Source of the DNA: Haliscomenobacter sp040401995
GTDB taxonomy: Bacteria; Bacteroidota; Bacteroidia; Chitinophagales; Saprospiraceae
Direction of reading: 5' to 3'
Assembly (NCBI GenBank): GCA_040401995.1
Contig: JBBANM010000027.1
Span: 1-64,000 of the forward strand
Length of the DNA: 64,000 bases
Each line of letters begins with the position of its first letter. Positions within the stretch are counted from its first letter, which is position 1. This document shows positions 34,621-42,537 of this stretch, in pieces. Both the position numbers and the translations under genes were made by a program. The notes below the pieces were generated by a model. The model did no database searches and was not told the DNA's origin. It worked only from the letters and a program-made list of their open reading frames with translations.

Positions 34621-35736
34621 CTATTTCGCCGTTTCGATAACCAAGGCAGCTGCACGCGCAGAAGCGCCCGGTTGACCCAGTTTTTCGCGCAAAAAGGCAT
34701 ATCCTTTCTGGATTTTATTGCGGTGAGCTTCATCGAGGATTTCGGCAAAAGCGGTTTGTAAATTGGGAATGTTTAAATCGTTCTGAATGAGTTCTTTAAC
34801 AAGAGGTTGATCAGCGATGAGATTAACAAGGGAGATGTACTTCACGTCCACCAAACGTCGAGCGATCCAGTAGGAGAGGGCGCCACCACGATAGCAGACT
34901 ACTTCGGGTATTCCAAATAGTGCGGTTTCGAGGGTAGCTGTACCAGAAGTGACCAAGGCGGCGTGGGCGTGGGCGAGCAAATCGTAGGTTTGTCGTTGCA
35001 CTATAAACACATTAGTGGGTTGGGCGCGAGATTGGAGTATATCTTGATAAAATGAAGGTGGAATGGAGGGGGCGGCACCGATGACAAAATTGTATTGCGG
35101 GTAAAGCGGCGCCATTGCCAACATTTTGTCGAGCATGCGGCTGATCTCTTGTCGCCGACTACCCGGCAAAAGTGCCACGATAGGTTGTTCGTTTAAGTTG
35201 TTGCGGGTGTGAAAATCAGGAGCAGGCGGGTAATTGGTCACCATATCCAGCAATGGGTGGCCTACAAAATCAGCTTGGTAATCATATTTGGCATAAAATT
35301 CGGCCTCAAAAGGCAGGATCACCAGCATGCGATCCACGTTTTTCTTGATATCATATACTCTACTGCGGTGCCAGGCCCAAATTTGGGGGGAGATGTAATA
35401 CACAATCTTGAAACCAAGCGGACGCGCCCATTTGGCAATCCGTAAATTGAAACCGGGGTAATCAATGAGTACCAGACAATCGGGTTGAAACTCAAGGATA
35501 TCTTTTTGGCAAAAAGCAATATTGCGCAAAATGGTGCGCAAGTTGCGCGCTACCTCCACAAAACCCATGAACGCCAAATCGCGGTAATGCTTGACCAGCG
35601 TACCTCCAGCTGCTTCCATCAGGTCACCCCCCCAAATCCGGCATTCTGCCTCGGGATCTTGTTGATAGATGGCCTTGATCAAATTGGAACCATGGAGGTC
35701 TCCGGATGCTTCACCGGCGATGAGGTAGTATTTCAT
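34621..35736 (-). CDS. lpxB: Lipid-A-disaccharide synthase LpxB
   Basis: A 371-residue GT-B glycosyltransferase. It joins UDP-diacylglucosamine and lipid X into the lipid A disaccharide at the inner face of the inner membrane. The start MKYYLIAGEASGDLHGSNLI is the family signature, with VLIDYPGFNLR, YYISPQIWAWH, VGHPLLD and LLPGSRRQEI further on. I take the second ATG of MIM as the start. It is the last gene of surE-small membrane gene-lpxB (13-nt gap). Confidence 0.95.
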   Translation of the reverse strand: MKYYLIAGEASGDLHGSNLIKAIYQQDPEAECRIWGGDLMEAAGGTLVKHYRDLAFMGFVEVARNLRTILRNIAFCQKDILEFQPDCLVLIDYPGFNLRIAKWARPLGFKIVYYISPQIWAWHRSRVYDIKKNVDRMLVILPFEAEFYAKYDYQADFVGHPLLDMVTNYPPAPDFHTRNNLNEQPIVALLPGSRRQEISRMLDKMLAMAPLYPQYNFVIGAAPSIPPSFYQDILQSRAQPTNVFIVQRQTYDLLAHAHAALVTSGTATLETALFGIPEVVCYRGGALSYWIARRLVDVKYISLVNLIADQPLVKELIQNDLNIPNLQTAFAEILDEAHRNKIQKGYAFLREKLGQPGASARAAALVIETAK

Positions 35737-35749
35737 GATCAATAAAGTC

Positions 35750-36049
35750 TTAAAGAGTAAATCCGTAGTAAATCACCCAAATTACGCCTAGTATCAGAGT
35801 TGCTAGCATCACCCCGCGCATGGATTGGCGTTGCCGGTTCCGATCAAACAAATGAAAAGGGAGCAAATTGGTGCAAATCGCTAAAAGCAGCAAGGTATTG
35901 GTGTCGATGATGGACACTTTGTTTTGTTTGTAAGTAGCCAGGGCCGCATCCAGCCACTCAGAGAGCATTAGCAAAATGGCATAGCCTACAAAAGGCACCA
36001 ATAAACCGACTACCACGCCTATCCAAACTACATTTTTTTCCAGGATCAT
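35750..36049 (-). CDS. Small membrane protein between surE and lpxB
   Basis: A 99-residue hydrophobic protein that I do not recognise. The ATG at 36047-36049 overlaps the surE stop (TGA at 36046-36048), which argues for this start over the longer frame. TM helices lie at about 6-30 (VVWIGVVVGLLVPFVGYAILLML), 45-60 (TLLLLAICTNLLPF) and 75-97 (MLATLILGVIWVIYYGF). Coupling to SurE and LpxB suggests an envelope role; that is inference. Confidence 0.7.
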   Translation of the reverse strand: MILEKNVVWIGVVVGLLVPFVGYAILLMLSEWLDAALATYKQNKVSIIDTNTLLLLAICTNLLPFHLFDRNRQRQSMRGVMLATLILGVIWVIYYGFTL

Positions 36050-36828
36050 AGCGAGGTTTTTACTTCTTCTAATGATTTCAATGCCGGCATGGCGTGGTAG
36101 TTGGTTAAGTCGTGCATCGAGGGCACTACCGATACGTAGCCATTTTCCAAAGCCCAAATATCGGTGTCTTCCGCCAGGTCGTCGTTTTCAAAACGGCCGG
36201 TGAGCCAGTAGTATTTTTGACCGCGAGGATCTTTGGCTTCCACAAATTCTTCCACCCAGCGCGCATTCGCCTGGCGGCATACCCGGATGCCCTTGATTTT
36301 GGAAGCCTCAATGCGGGGGAGATTCACGTTTAAAAGATTGCCTTTTTCCATTCCATTGGTCAATACGTAGGACATGATGCTTTGGACAAAAGGTTTAATC
36401 TGTTCAAAATTGGCTTCTAGCGAATAATCCAGGTAAGAAAAACCAATGGAAGGAATATTTTCCAGCGATGCCTCCATTGCCGCCGACATAGTGCCGGAAT
36501 AAATAATGTTTATCGAGGCGTTGGAACCATGGTTGATGCCGGATACACAAAGTGCGATTTTGCGGTCGCGCAGCAACACGCTTTTGGCCAATTTTACACA
36601 ATCAGAAGGCGTACCCGAACATTCGTAAGCTTCGATCCCTTCAAAAATATTAACTTTGTACAAGCGTAAAGGGTGCTCGATGGTAATGGCGTGTCCTTGA
36701 CCCGATTGGGGGGAATCAGGGGCAACTACTACCACTTCGCCCAAGGTTTTGGCTACTTCAATCAGTGCGCGGATACCTGGGGCGACAATGCCATCGTCGT
36801 TGGTAACCAGAATGAGCGGTTTTTCCAT
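36046..36828 (-). CDS. surE: 5'/3'-nucleotidase SurE
   Basis: A 260-residue metal-dependent nucleoside-monophosphate phosphatase. I set the start at 36826-36828 (MEKPLILVTNDDG); the frame is open further upstream, but the family begins here. Motifs are NDDG (metal-binding Asp pair), SGTPSDCVKLA and SGINHGSNAS. It is the first gene of an operon with a small membrane protein and lpxB. TACTTTTG at 36858-36865 on the minus strand could be its -7 box. Confidence 0.93.
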   Translation of the reverse strand: MEKPLILVTNDDGIVAPGIRALIEVAKTLGEVVVVAPDSPQSGQGHAITIEHPLRLYKVNIFEGIEAYECSGTPSDCVKLAKSVLLRDRKIALCVSGINHGSNASINIIYSGTMSAAMEASLENIPSIGFSYLDYSLEANFEQIKPFVQSIMSYVLTNGMEKGNLLNVNLPRIEASKIKGIRVCRQANARWVEEFVEAKDPRGQKYYWLTGRFENDDLAEDTDIWALENGYVSVVPSMHDLTNYHAMPALKSLEEVKTSL

Positions 36829-36857
36829 TTTTAATGTTTTACTGTAATTTTGAATGC

Positions 36858-36865
36858 CAAAAGTA
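36858..36865 (-). promoter_or_regulatory. Candidate -7 box for surE
   Basis: On the minus strand TACTTTTG fits TAnnTTTG 29 nt before the surE ATG. No TTG is found at the expected -33 distance, so this is weak. Confidence 0.3.
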
Positions 36866-36964
36866 CCAACCTTTGGCGATTTGACACGGATTTGACCAGA
36901 AAATAAACTACAGAGCCAGATTGGTGTTGTAGATTCGTTTCTGAAAATAAAATACAAGGCATTT

Positions 36965-37984
36965 ATGGCAACTAAGGGCAAAAAGGGCGTTTTGTTGGTC
37001 AATTTGGGTACGCCCGATGATCCCTCACGCAATTCAGTATGGCGGTATTTGGGACAGTTTTTGATGGATCCGCGGGTAATTGACATTCCGTTTATCCCGC
37101 GTTTGTTGTTGGTAAGGGGTATCATTGCGCCTTTCCGCTCGGGCTCTTCCGCGAAGTTGTACAAACAATTGTGGACGCCAGCAGGATCACCTTTAAAAGT
37201 ATATGGCGTACAAGTGGCCGAAGCTTTGCAACAGCAATTGGGAGATGAATACCTGGTTGAACTCGGCATGCGCTATCAAAATCCATCGATTGAATCAGCG
37301 CTGAAAAGACTATTGTCGCAGCAAGTTTCGGAGATTATTGTTTTCCCGATGTTTCCACAATATGCTTCAGCGAGTACTGGTTCTGTACATGATGAGGTAA
37401 TGCGGTTGTTGCGCAAGGAGCAAGCCATTCCCAATGTACGCATGATCAACTCCTTCTACGATTTTGAACCGATGATCGATATTTTTGCTGAAAATGCCCG
37501 GCAATTTGACATTGCTAGCTACGATCATATCTTGTTTAGTTTTCACGGGCTACCGCAACGACAATTGCGTAAAGCTGATTCTTGCAACCACTGTTTGAAA
37601 TCGGCCGATTGCTGTGCTACCGTGTCGGAAAAAAACCAATTTTGCTACTCTGCGCAATGCCACGCTACGGCCAAAGCCATTGCCGCCAAGTTGAATTTAG
37701 ATCCGAGTCGCTATACCACTTGTTATCAAAGTCGTCTGGGCTCCGATCCCTGGGTGCAACCTTACACCATTAAAGTACTCGAAGAACTGGCCAAAAAAGG
37801 AGCGAAACGCCTGTTGGTATTCAGTCCGGCATTTGTGGCCGATTGTTTGGAAACCATCGTGGAAATCAGCACTGAATACCAGGAAGAGTTTCATGAAATG
37901 GGCGGTGATAAAGTGGATCTGGTACCCAGTTTGAACAGCAACCCGAAATGGATTGCCGCCATTAAAGCCATGGTAACGGCATGA
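36965..37984 (+). CDS. hemH: Ferrochelatase HemH with cysteine-rich loop
   Basis: A 339-residue ferrochelatase that inserts Fe2+ into protoporphyrin IX. GVLLVNLGTPDDP opens the protein; the metal-binding His194 is in FSFHGLPQR, and YTTCYQSRLGSDPWVQP and the C-terminal FVADCLETIVEI are conserved. Residues 207-232 carry six cysteines (207, 210, 216, 217, 227, 232). Related bacterial enzymes carry a [2Fe-2S] cluster, so a cluster here is possible, though ligands cannot be fixed from sequence. Its stop overlaps the holA ATG by 4 nt. Confidence 0.95.
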   Translation: MATKGKKGVLLVNLGTPDDPSRNSVWRYLGQFLMDPRVIDIPFIPRLLLVRGIIAPFRSGSSAKLYKQLWTPAGSPLKVYGVQVAEALQQQLGDEYLVELGMRYQNPSIESALKRLLSQQVSEIIVFPMFPQYASASTGSVHDEVMRLLRKEQAIPNVRMINSFYDFEPMIDIFAENARQFDIASYDHILFSFHGLPQRQLRKADSCNHCLKSADCCATVSEKNQFCYSAQCHATAKAIAAKLNLDPSRYTTCYQSRLGSDPWVQPYTIKVLEELAKKGAKRLLVFSPAFVADCLETIVEISTEYQEEFHEMGGDKVDLVPSLNSNPKWIAAIKAMVTA

Positions 37985-38988
37985 CCTTTCAAGAGACCTT
38001 GCAATCATTGAAAAAAAAGGAGTATCGACCCGTGTATTTTTTACACGGGGAGGAATCCTATTTTATCGATGCCATCAGCGACGCCATTGAAGCAAATGTA
38101 CTCAACGAATCAGAAAAGGCATTCAACCAAACCATTTTTTACGGCAAAGACACCGATCATTTGACGGTACTCGATGTTGCCCGGCGGTATCCCATGATGG
38201 CGGAGCGCCAAGTGGTGATTATCAAAGAGGCGCAGGATATGAAAACCCTGAAGGAGCTGCAAGGGTATGTGGAAAAACCTTTGGATTCGACCCTGTTGGT
38301 AATTTGTCATAAAAACGGCAAGTACAATCTGAACTCTAAATTTGGCAAAGCGATTCAGGAAAAAGGGGTGGTGGTAGATGCCAAACGACTGTACGACAAC
38401 CAAGTACCGGATTGGATTCAAGATTATCTGAAGGCTCGTAAGATTCGAATTAAACAGGATGCCGCCAACCTCATCGCGGAGTACCTGGGGACGGATTTGT
38501 CGAAGGTGGTCAATGAACTGGATAAACTGGTCATTAATCAAGAAAAAGACGTTGAGGTTGACCTTCATACAGTGGAGCAAACCATTGGCATCAGCAAGGA
38601 TTATAATATTTTTGAGTTGCAAAAAGCCTTGGGCGAGCGCAACATCCTCAAGGCCAACCGCATTGTCAACTATTTTGGGGCCAACCCGCGGCGCAATCCT
38701 TTGCCGGTGGTGATTGGTTCTTTGTATACTTTTTTCAGCAAGGTCTATTTGCTGAGTTTTGTGCTACAACAACAGGAAAAAGACCAATTGGCGGCGCTGG
38801 AACTGCGTTCGGCTTATTTTCTGAAGGATTATCGGGAAGCGGCGCGTTTTTTCACGCGCCCGCGGGCGGAGCAGGCGCTGGCGCTCCTGCGCGAGTACGA
38901 CCTCAAAAGCAAGGGGGTGGATTACAATTCAACGGGGAAAGCGGAAGGCGATTTATTGAAGGAGTTGGTTTGGAAGTTGTTGCATTGA
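37981..38988 (+). CDS. holA: DNA polymerase III subunit delta HolA
   Basis: A 335-residue clamp-loader subunit. The N-terminal AAA+-like fold starts RPVYFLHGEESYFIDAISDAI, with no Walker A, as usual for delta. Later family marks are AEYLGTDLSKVVNELDKL and the C-terminal helical collar region. Delta opens the beta clamp for loading. Its ATG overlaps hemH (ATGA), indicating coupling. Confidence 0.9.
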   Translation: MTFQETLQSLKKKEYRPVYFLHGEESYFIDAISDAIEANVLNESEKAFNQTIFYGKDTDHLTVLDVARRYPMMAERQVVIIKEAQDMKTLKELQGYVEKPLDSTLLVICHKNGKYNLNSKFGKAIQEKGVVVDAKRLYDNQVPDWIQDYLKARKIRIKQDAANLIAEYLGTDLSKVVNELDKLVINQEKDVEVDLHTVEQTIGISKDYNIFELQKALGERNILKANRIVNYFGANPRRNPLPVVIGSLYTFFSKVYLLSFVLQQQEKDQLAALELRSAYFLKDYREAARFFTRPRAEQALALLREYDLKSKGVDYNSTGKAEGDLLKELVWKLLH

Positions 38989-39006
38989 CCGAAAACCCCA
39001 AAATCA

Positions 39007-39297
39007 TCATTTTATCACCACCTCCTCCAAAAACGCTTCCCCCAATTCTTCATTCAGCATCGTCCTAATTTTTTCCCGACCATAAAAAAGCTCCTGTTTC
39101 AACGCTGCCGAATCGATCACCAAATACAAGGTGCGGCGTACCAGCCGAATTTGGGCCGTATGTTTGATGATGGTGGGGCCCATCATCCGCTCCCATGCGG
39201 CTTTGATTTTGGAATCATTGATGCCCTGTTTGAGCCGGTATTGGTTCATCAGTTCAGTTAAAACATCCTTTAAAGTACGTTCATTGCTTTGGCTCAT
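39007..39297 (-). CDS. DUF721 (DciA-like) protein
   Basis: A 96-residue DUF721 protein. I use the ATG at 39295-39297 (MSQSNERTLKDVL) rather than the upstream one. Marks are LTELMNQYRLKQGINDSKIKAAWERMMGPTI and the closing YLVIDSAALKQELFYGREKI. Proteins of this family include DciA, the DnaB loader of bacteria lacking DnaC; Bacteroidota versions are short. It converges with holA at an 18-nt gap. Confidence 0.85.
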   Translation of the reverse strand: MSQSNERTLKDVLTELMNQYRLKQGINDSKIKAAWERMMGPTIIKHTAQIRLVRRTLYLVIDSAALKQELFYGREKIRTMLNEELGEAFLEEVVIK

Positions 39298-39445
39298 GGC
39301 GGTCGACGGGTGATTTATCCCCAAATTTACGGCTTTTTGACCACCTTTTTCAGGTCTCTGCCGCCAAATCCTAAAAAGGCAGCTTAAAAAAAATACAATT
39401 TTGTGTTGGTTTGCCTATATTTAAGCACCAAAAAAGAAACTCAAG

Positions 39446-40894
39446 ATGGCACTTTCCAGAAGGAAATTTGTTCAAAACTCCGCCCTTGCTGCCGGCGGTT
39501 TTTTTATCGTTCCCCGTCATGTACTGGGAAAAGGATTCATTGCGCCCAGCGATAAGCTCAATATTGCAGCTGTTGGCGCTGGCGGCAAAGGCACATCAGA
39601 TATCGCCAACGCTTGGAACAACGACGCCAACAACGTCGTTGCGCTTTGTGATGTAGATTGGACGGTGGCAAAAAGGAGCGTCGAAAAATTCCCTAACGCC
39701 GCGCGTTACCAGGATTTCCGCATCATGTTGGAAAAAGAAAAAAGCATCGATGCGGTGACTATTTCCACGCCCGATCATACCCACGCTACCATCGCGATGG
39801 CGGCCATGGGTTTGGGCAAACACGTGTATGTGCAAAAACCGCTTACCCATGATATTTTTGAAGCTCGTACCCTTACCGAGGCGGCACGCCGTCAAAAAGT
39901 GGTAACACAGATGGGAAACCAGGGCGCTTCCGGCGCCGGTGTGAAGCAAATGATCGAATGGTATGATCAAGGCTTGATTGGTTCGGTACATACGATCTAT
40001 GTTTGGACCAACCGCCCAGTATGGCCACAAGGTATTCCCGTGCCCAAAGGCACAATGGAAGTACCAAAGGATTTGGCCTGGGATTTGTTCATCGGTCCAG
40101 CGACGCCAGTGGAATACCACCCCGCTTACCACCCCTTCAAATGGCGCGGCTGGTGGAACTTTGGTACCGGCGCCTTGGGCGACATGGCTTGCCATTTGAT
40201 GGATCCACCGTATCGGGTATTGGGATTGGGTTACCCATTGGAGGTAGAATGCAGCGTTGGCGCAGTGTTCACCAAAGATTGGACGGCTGAATACATCCCG
40301 GAAGGTTGTCCGCCATCATCACAAGTGAAATTGAAATTTGCACCATCGGCAAAAAATAAATCGGAAGTAACTTTGACTTGGAGCGACGGTGGTATTCGTC
40401 CGTTCCACCCCGATTTGATTCCGCCCGATGTATTTATGGGCGATGATGACGGTTCCAACGGCGTGATCATGATCGGCAAAAAAGGTATCATGACAAGTGG
40501 TACTTATGGTGCAGTGCCAAAAATTTTCAAAAAGAACGGCGAAAAAATGGAAATGCCCAAGCCGGTTGTGACCGGAACTCCAGTGGTAGCGCTACCAGAA
40601 AATGGCCACCAAGCTTCTTGGGTTGCTGCTTGTAAAGCAGGATTCAACAGCCCGGAACACAAGGCATTGACTTCTTCCTTTGATTTTGCCGGCCCCTTAA
40701 CGGAGTCGATCTTGATGGGGAATCTGGCCATTCGCAGCTACGACATTCGCGTGGCGCGCACGGGCGGTCGCACCGGATTTGATTACCCAGGTCGCAAAAA
40801 ACTGTTGTGGGATGGAGTAAACATGAAAATTACCAACTTTGAAGAAGCGAACCAGTTCGTGAAGCGGAAATACCGCGAAGGCTGGTCGTTGTAA
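39446..40894 (+). CDS. Gfo/Idh/MocA family oxidoreductase, exported
   Basis: A 482-residue NAD(P)-dependent oxidoreductase with a Tat-type signal (SRRKFVQNSALAAGGFFIV, from residue 4). The Rossmann part has AAVGAGGKGTSDIANAW and VYVQKPLTHDIFEA, where the EKP-like motif appears as QKP. The C-terminal alpha/beta domain has WRGWWNFGTGALGDMACH. Many Bacteroidota copies act on sugars or glycosides in the periplasm; the substrate is unknown here. The gene stands alone and ends in a hairpin. Confidence 0.88.
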   Translation: MALSRRKFVQNSALAAGGFFIVPRHVLGKGFIAPSDKLNIAAVGAGGKGTSDIANAWNNDANNVVALCDVDWTVAKRSVEKFPNAARYQDFRIMLEKEKSIDAVTISTPDHTHATIAMAAMGLGKHVYVQKPLTHDIFEARTLTEAARRQKVVTQMGNQGASGAGVKQMIEWYDQGLIGSVHTIYVWTNRPVWPQGIPVPKGTMEVPKDLAWDLFIGPATPVEYHPAYHPFKWRGWWNFGTGALGDMACHLMDPPYRVLGLGYPLEVECSVGAVFTKDWTAEYIPEGCPPSSQVKLKFAPSAKNKSEVTLTWSDGGIRPFHPDLIPPDVFMGDDDGSNGVIMIGKKGIMTSGTYGAVPKIFKKNGEKMEMPKPVVTGTPVVALPENGHQASWVAACKAGFNSPEHKALTSSFDFAGPLTESILMGNLAIRSYDIRVARTGGRTGFDYPGRKKLLWDGVNMKITNFEEANQFVKRKYREGWSL

Positions 40895-40919
40895 TAGGAT
40901 TAAGTTTTGAATTTCATAT

Positions 40920-40954
40920 AAGGCAGCGGTAGGGGAGTATCTTATCGCTGCCTT
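40920..40954 (+). terminator. Terminator after the oxidoreductase gene
   Basis: AAGGCAGCGGTA (40920-40931) pairs with TATCGCTGCCTT (40943-40954, one wobble), followed by TTTCTTT. Confidence 0.8.
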
Positions 40955-40976
40955 TTTCTTTAAAAAAAATAATCCC

Positions 40977-41735
40977 ATGCCTAAAGACAATTTTTCCGAC
41001 CTCGCCCAACTCTACGCGCAATTCCGACCCAATTACCCGCCGGAATTGTACCAACACCTTTTGTCATTTTGCCCTACCTGCCACCGACTCTGGGATGTCG
41101 GTACTGGTAACGGCCAAGTGCCCAGCCAATTGGCAGCTTTTTTTCAAGAAGTATACGCTACCGACATCAGCGCAGCGCAATTGCAACAAGCACCCCAATT
41201 ACCCAACACGCATTATGTAGTAGCTCCTGCGGAGCATACCGATTTTCCCGATCATTATTTTGATCTGATTACCGTGGCGCAGGCCATCCATTGGTTTGAT
41301 TTTGCGGCTTTTTTTCAGGAAGTGCAACGGGTTGCTGCGCCACAGGCCATTTTGGCGTTTTGGGGCTATGGTTTATTGTCAGTTGAACCGGAATTAGATG
41401 GGTACATCCAGCATTTTTATACCCAGGTAGTGGGGCCGTATTGGGATGCCGAACGCGATCATATTGATGCTGCTTATGTCAGCATTCCCTGTCCATTTGT
41501 AGAAATAAAGGATCAGCCGTCGTTCTACCTGCACCATCCGTGTACCTTTGAGCAGCTGGAAGACTATTTGAATACTTGGTCGAGCGTAAAACATATGACC
41601 AAGGCAACTGGTAGCAATCCAGTCCCAGCATTTATGGCACAAATTCGTGAGCTATGGCCAGTTGGCGCCATCAAAACCATGACTTTCCGTTTTTTCTTAA
41701 GGATGTTTCGAGTTAATGAGTTGAAAGGAATATGA
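40977..41735 (+). CDS. Class I SAM-dependent methyltransferase
   Basis: A 252-residue methyltransferase with a Rossmann fold. Motif I is LWDVGTGNGQVPSQL (about 38-52), the acidic end of strand 2 is YATDIS, and motif IV is YFDLITVAQAIHWFDF, the usual type 11 methyltransferase pattern. Close relatives act on small molecules; the substrate is not predictable. It is monocistronic and converges with an NTF2-like gene. Confidence 0.88.
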   Translation: MPKDNFSDLAQLYAQFRPNYPPELYQHLLSFCPTCHRLWDVGTGNGQVPSQLAAFFQEVYATDISAAQLQQAPQLPNTHYVVAPAEHTDFPDHYFDLITVAQAIHWFDFAAFFQEVQRVAAPQAILAFWGYGLLSVEPELDGYIQHFYTQVVGPYWDAERDHIDAAYVSIPCPFVEIKDQPSFYLHHPCTFEQLEDYLNTWSSVKHMTKATGSNPVPAFMAQIRELWPVGAIKTMTFRFFLRMFRVNELKGI

Positions 41736-41782
41736 TTTTTTGGGCATAGTTCTATTTTTTACTCAAAAAGATGCCCAAAAAA
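41736..41782. terminator. Bidirectional terminator
   Basis: TTTTTTGGGCAT (41736-41747) pairs perfectly with ATGCCCAAAAAA (41771-41782) between convergent genes, giving a U-run in both directions. Confidence 0.75.
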
Positions 41783-41784
41783 GT

Positions 41785-42216
41785 CTACGGCTTAGGCAAA
41801 CGGGTAGTCTGGTGCGCCACCAAGCGCCATCCCGTACGGTCGTGCACCAGAACATGGATAACCCTTGCGTCAAACTCCAATGGCGTACCATTGTTTTGAA
41901 CGCTAAAATAGGCGAGGTAAGTTGCTATTGCTGTTTTACCGTAGATGTCCACCCGCATCGATTTTGGCTCCAATTTGATGTACTTCAAAGTGCCTTTTTT
42001 AAAGCTGTTCATCCAGCTCGTTTTATCATCAACATTGCCGCCGGAATGGGTGTACACCAATTGTGGATGGTAATACTGCTGCAAAAAAATCGTATCCATG
42101 GTAATTAAGGCTTGAGTCCAGCGGTTTTCCAAGGCTTCTACAGCCGCTGGAGTTACTTGAGCCTGAGCCAAATAGGGTAGAAGGAACAACAAAAAAATAG
42201 GCAGGAGCTGCTTCAT
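41785..42216 (-). CDS. Secreted NTF2-like (DUF4440-type) protein
   Basis: A 143-residue protein with a signal peptide (MKQLLPIFLLFLLPYLAQAQ). The rest matches the cone-shaped NTF2-like fold: ALENRWTQALITMDTIFLQQYYHPQLVYTHSGG, then MRVDIYGKTAIATYLAYF and VLVHDRTGWRLVAHQTT. These are usually small ligand-binding or orphan proteins. The function is unknown. Confidence 0.8.
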   Translation of the reverse strand: MKQLLPIFLLFLLPYLAQAQVTPAAVEALENRWTQALITMDTIFLQQYYHPQLVYTHSGGNVDDKTSWMNSFKKGTLKYIKLEPKSMRVDIYGKTAIATYLAYFSVQNNGTPLEFDARVIHVLVHDRTGWRLVAHQTTRLPKP

Positions 42217-42305
42217 GGTGTTGGTGTTTTTTGTGAAAGTAAGAAAGCAAAAAATTAGGCTAGAAAAAAATTAACCAGCATCTAGTTACTATTTTTTTGT
42301 CAAAT

Positions 42306-42336
42306 CTTGTATAATAAATTTTTACTCCTATCTTTG
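42306..42336 (+). promoter_or_regulatory. Promoter of the trp operon
   Basis: CTTG at 42306-42309 and TATCTTTG at 42329-42336, separated by 19 nt, fit the Bacteroidota sigma-ABfr consensus TTTG-N19-21-TAnnTTTG. The predicted start is near 42343, about 28 nt before the leader-peptide ATG. Confidence 0.75.
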
Positions 42337-42370
42337 TCAGCGTTACGAAAAAACACGCAACACAAGAACA

Positions 42371-42442
42371 ATGAACAATTCTATTTCAATCAATAAAGGC
42401 TGGTGGTGGCACAATTCATTCGATGACCGGGTGAAAGGTTAA
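42371..42442 (+). CDS. trpL: trp operon leader peptide (three consecutive Trp codons)
   Basis: A 23-codon frame, MNNSISINKGWWWHNSFDDRVKG-like in two parts: MNNSISINKG, then WWW at codons 11-13 (42401-42409), then HNSFDDRVKG and TAA at 42440-42442. It lies between a promoter and a terminator hairpin, directly before trpE. Three tryptophans in a 23-residue peptide is far above chance. Its translation should sense charged tRNA-Trp: stalling at WWW leaves the stop-codon region free, and completion covers it. Named by analogy to E. coli trpL. Confidence 0.85.
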   Translation: MNNSISINKGWWWHNSFDDRVKG

Positions 42443-42504
42443 GCCATTACTGCTTGGAGTTATATCCAAAAATCGGCTTGCTGGGACACCTGGCAAGCCG
42501 ATTT
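42441..42504 (+). promoter_or_regulatory. trp attenuator: antiterminator and terminator
   Basis: The terminator is a perfect 12-bp stem (AAATCGGCTTGC at 42470-42481 with 42493-42504), an 11-nt loop and a T-rich tail (TTATTT). A competing antiterminator is possible: AAGCCATT (42441-42448) with AATCGGCTT (42471-42479), 8 bp with one bulge, which occupies the terminator's 5' arm. It overlaps the leader stop codon, as ribosome-mediated attenuation requires. A small TTGGA/TCCAA hairpin (42454-42469) lies inside it. Confidence 0.75.
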
Positions 42505-42537
42505 TTATTTGTGCAAAAATCAACAAAAAGATAAGGA

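Noticed and set aside
36829..37269. Long N-terminal extension of SurE
   Set aside because: The family begins at NDDG; the extension overlaps the hemH start on the other strand and has no domain-like composition.
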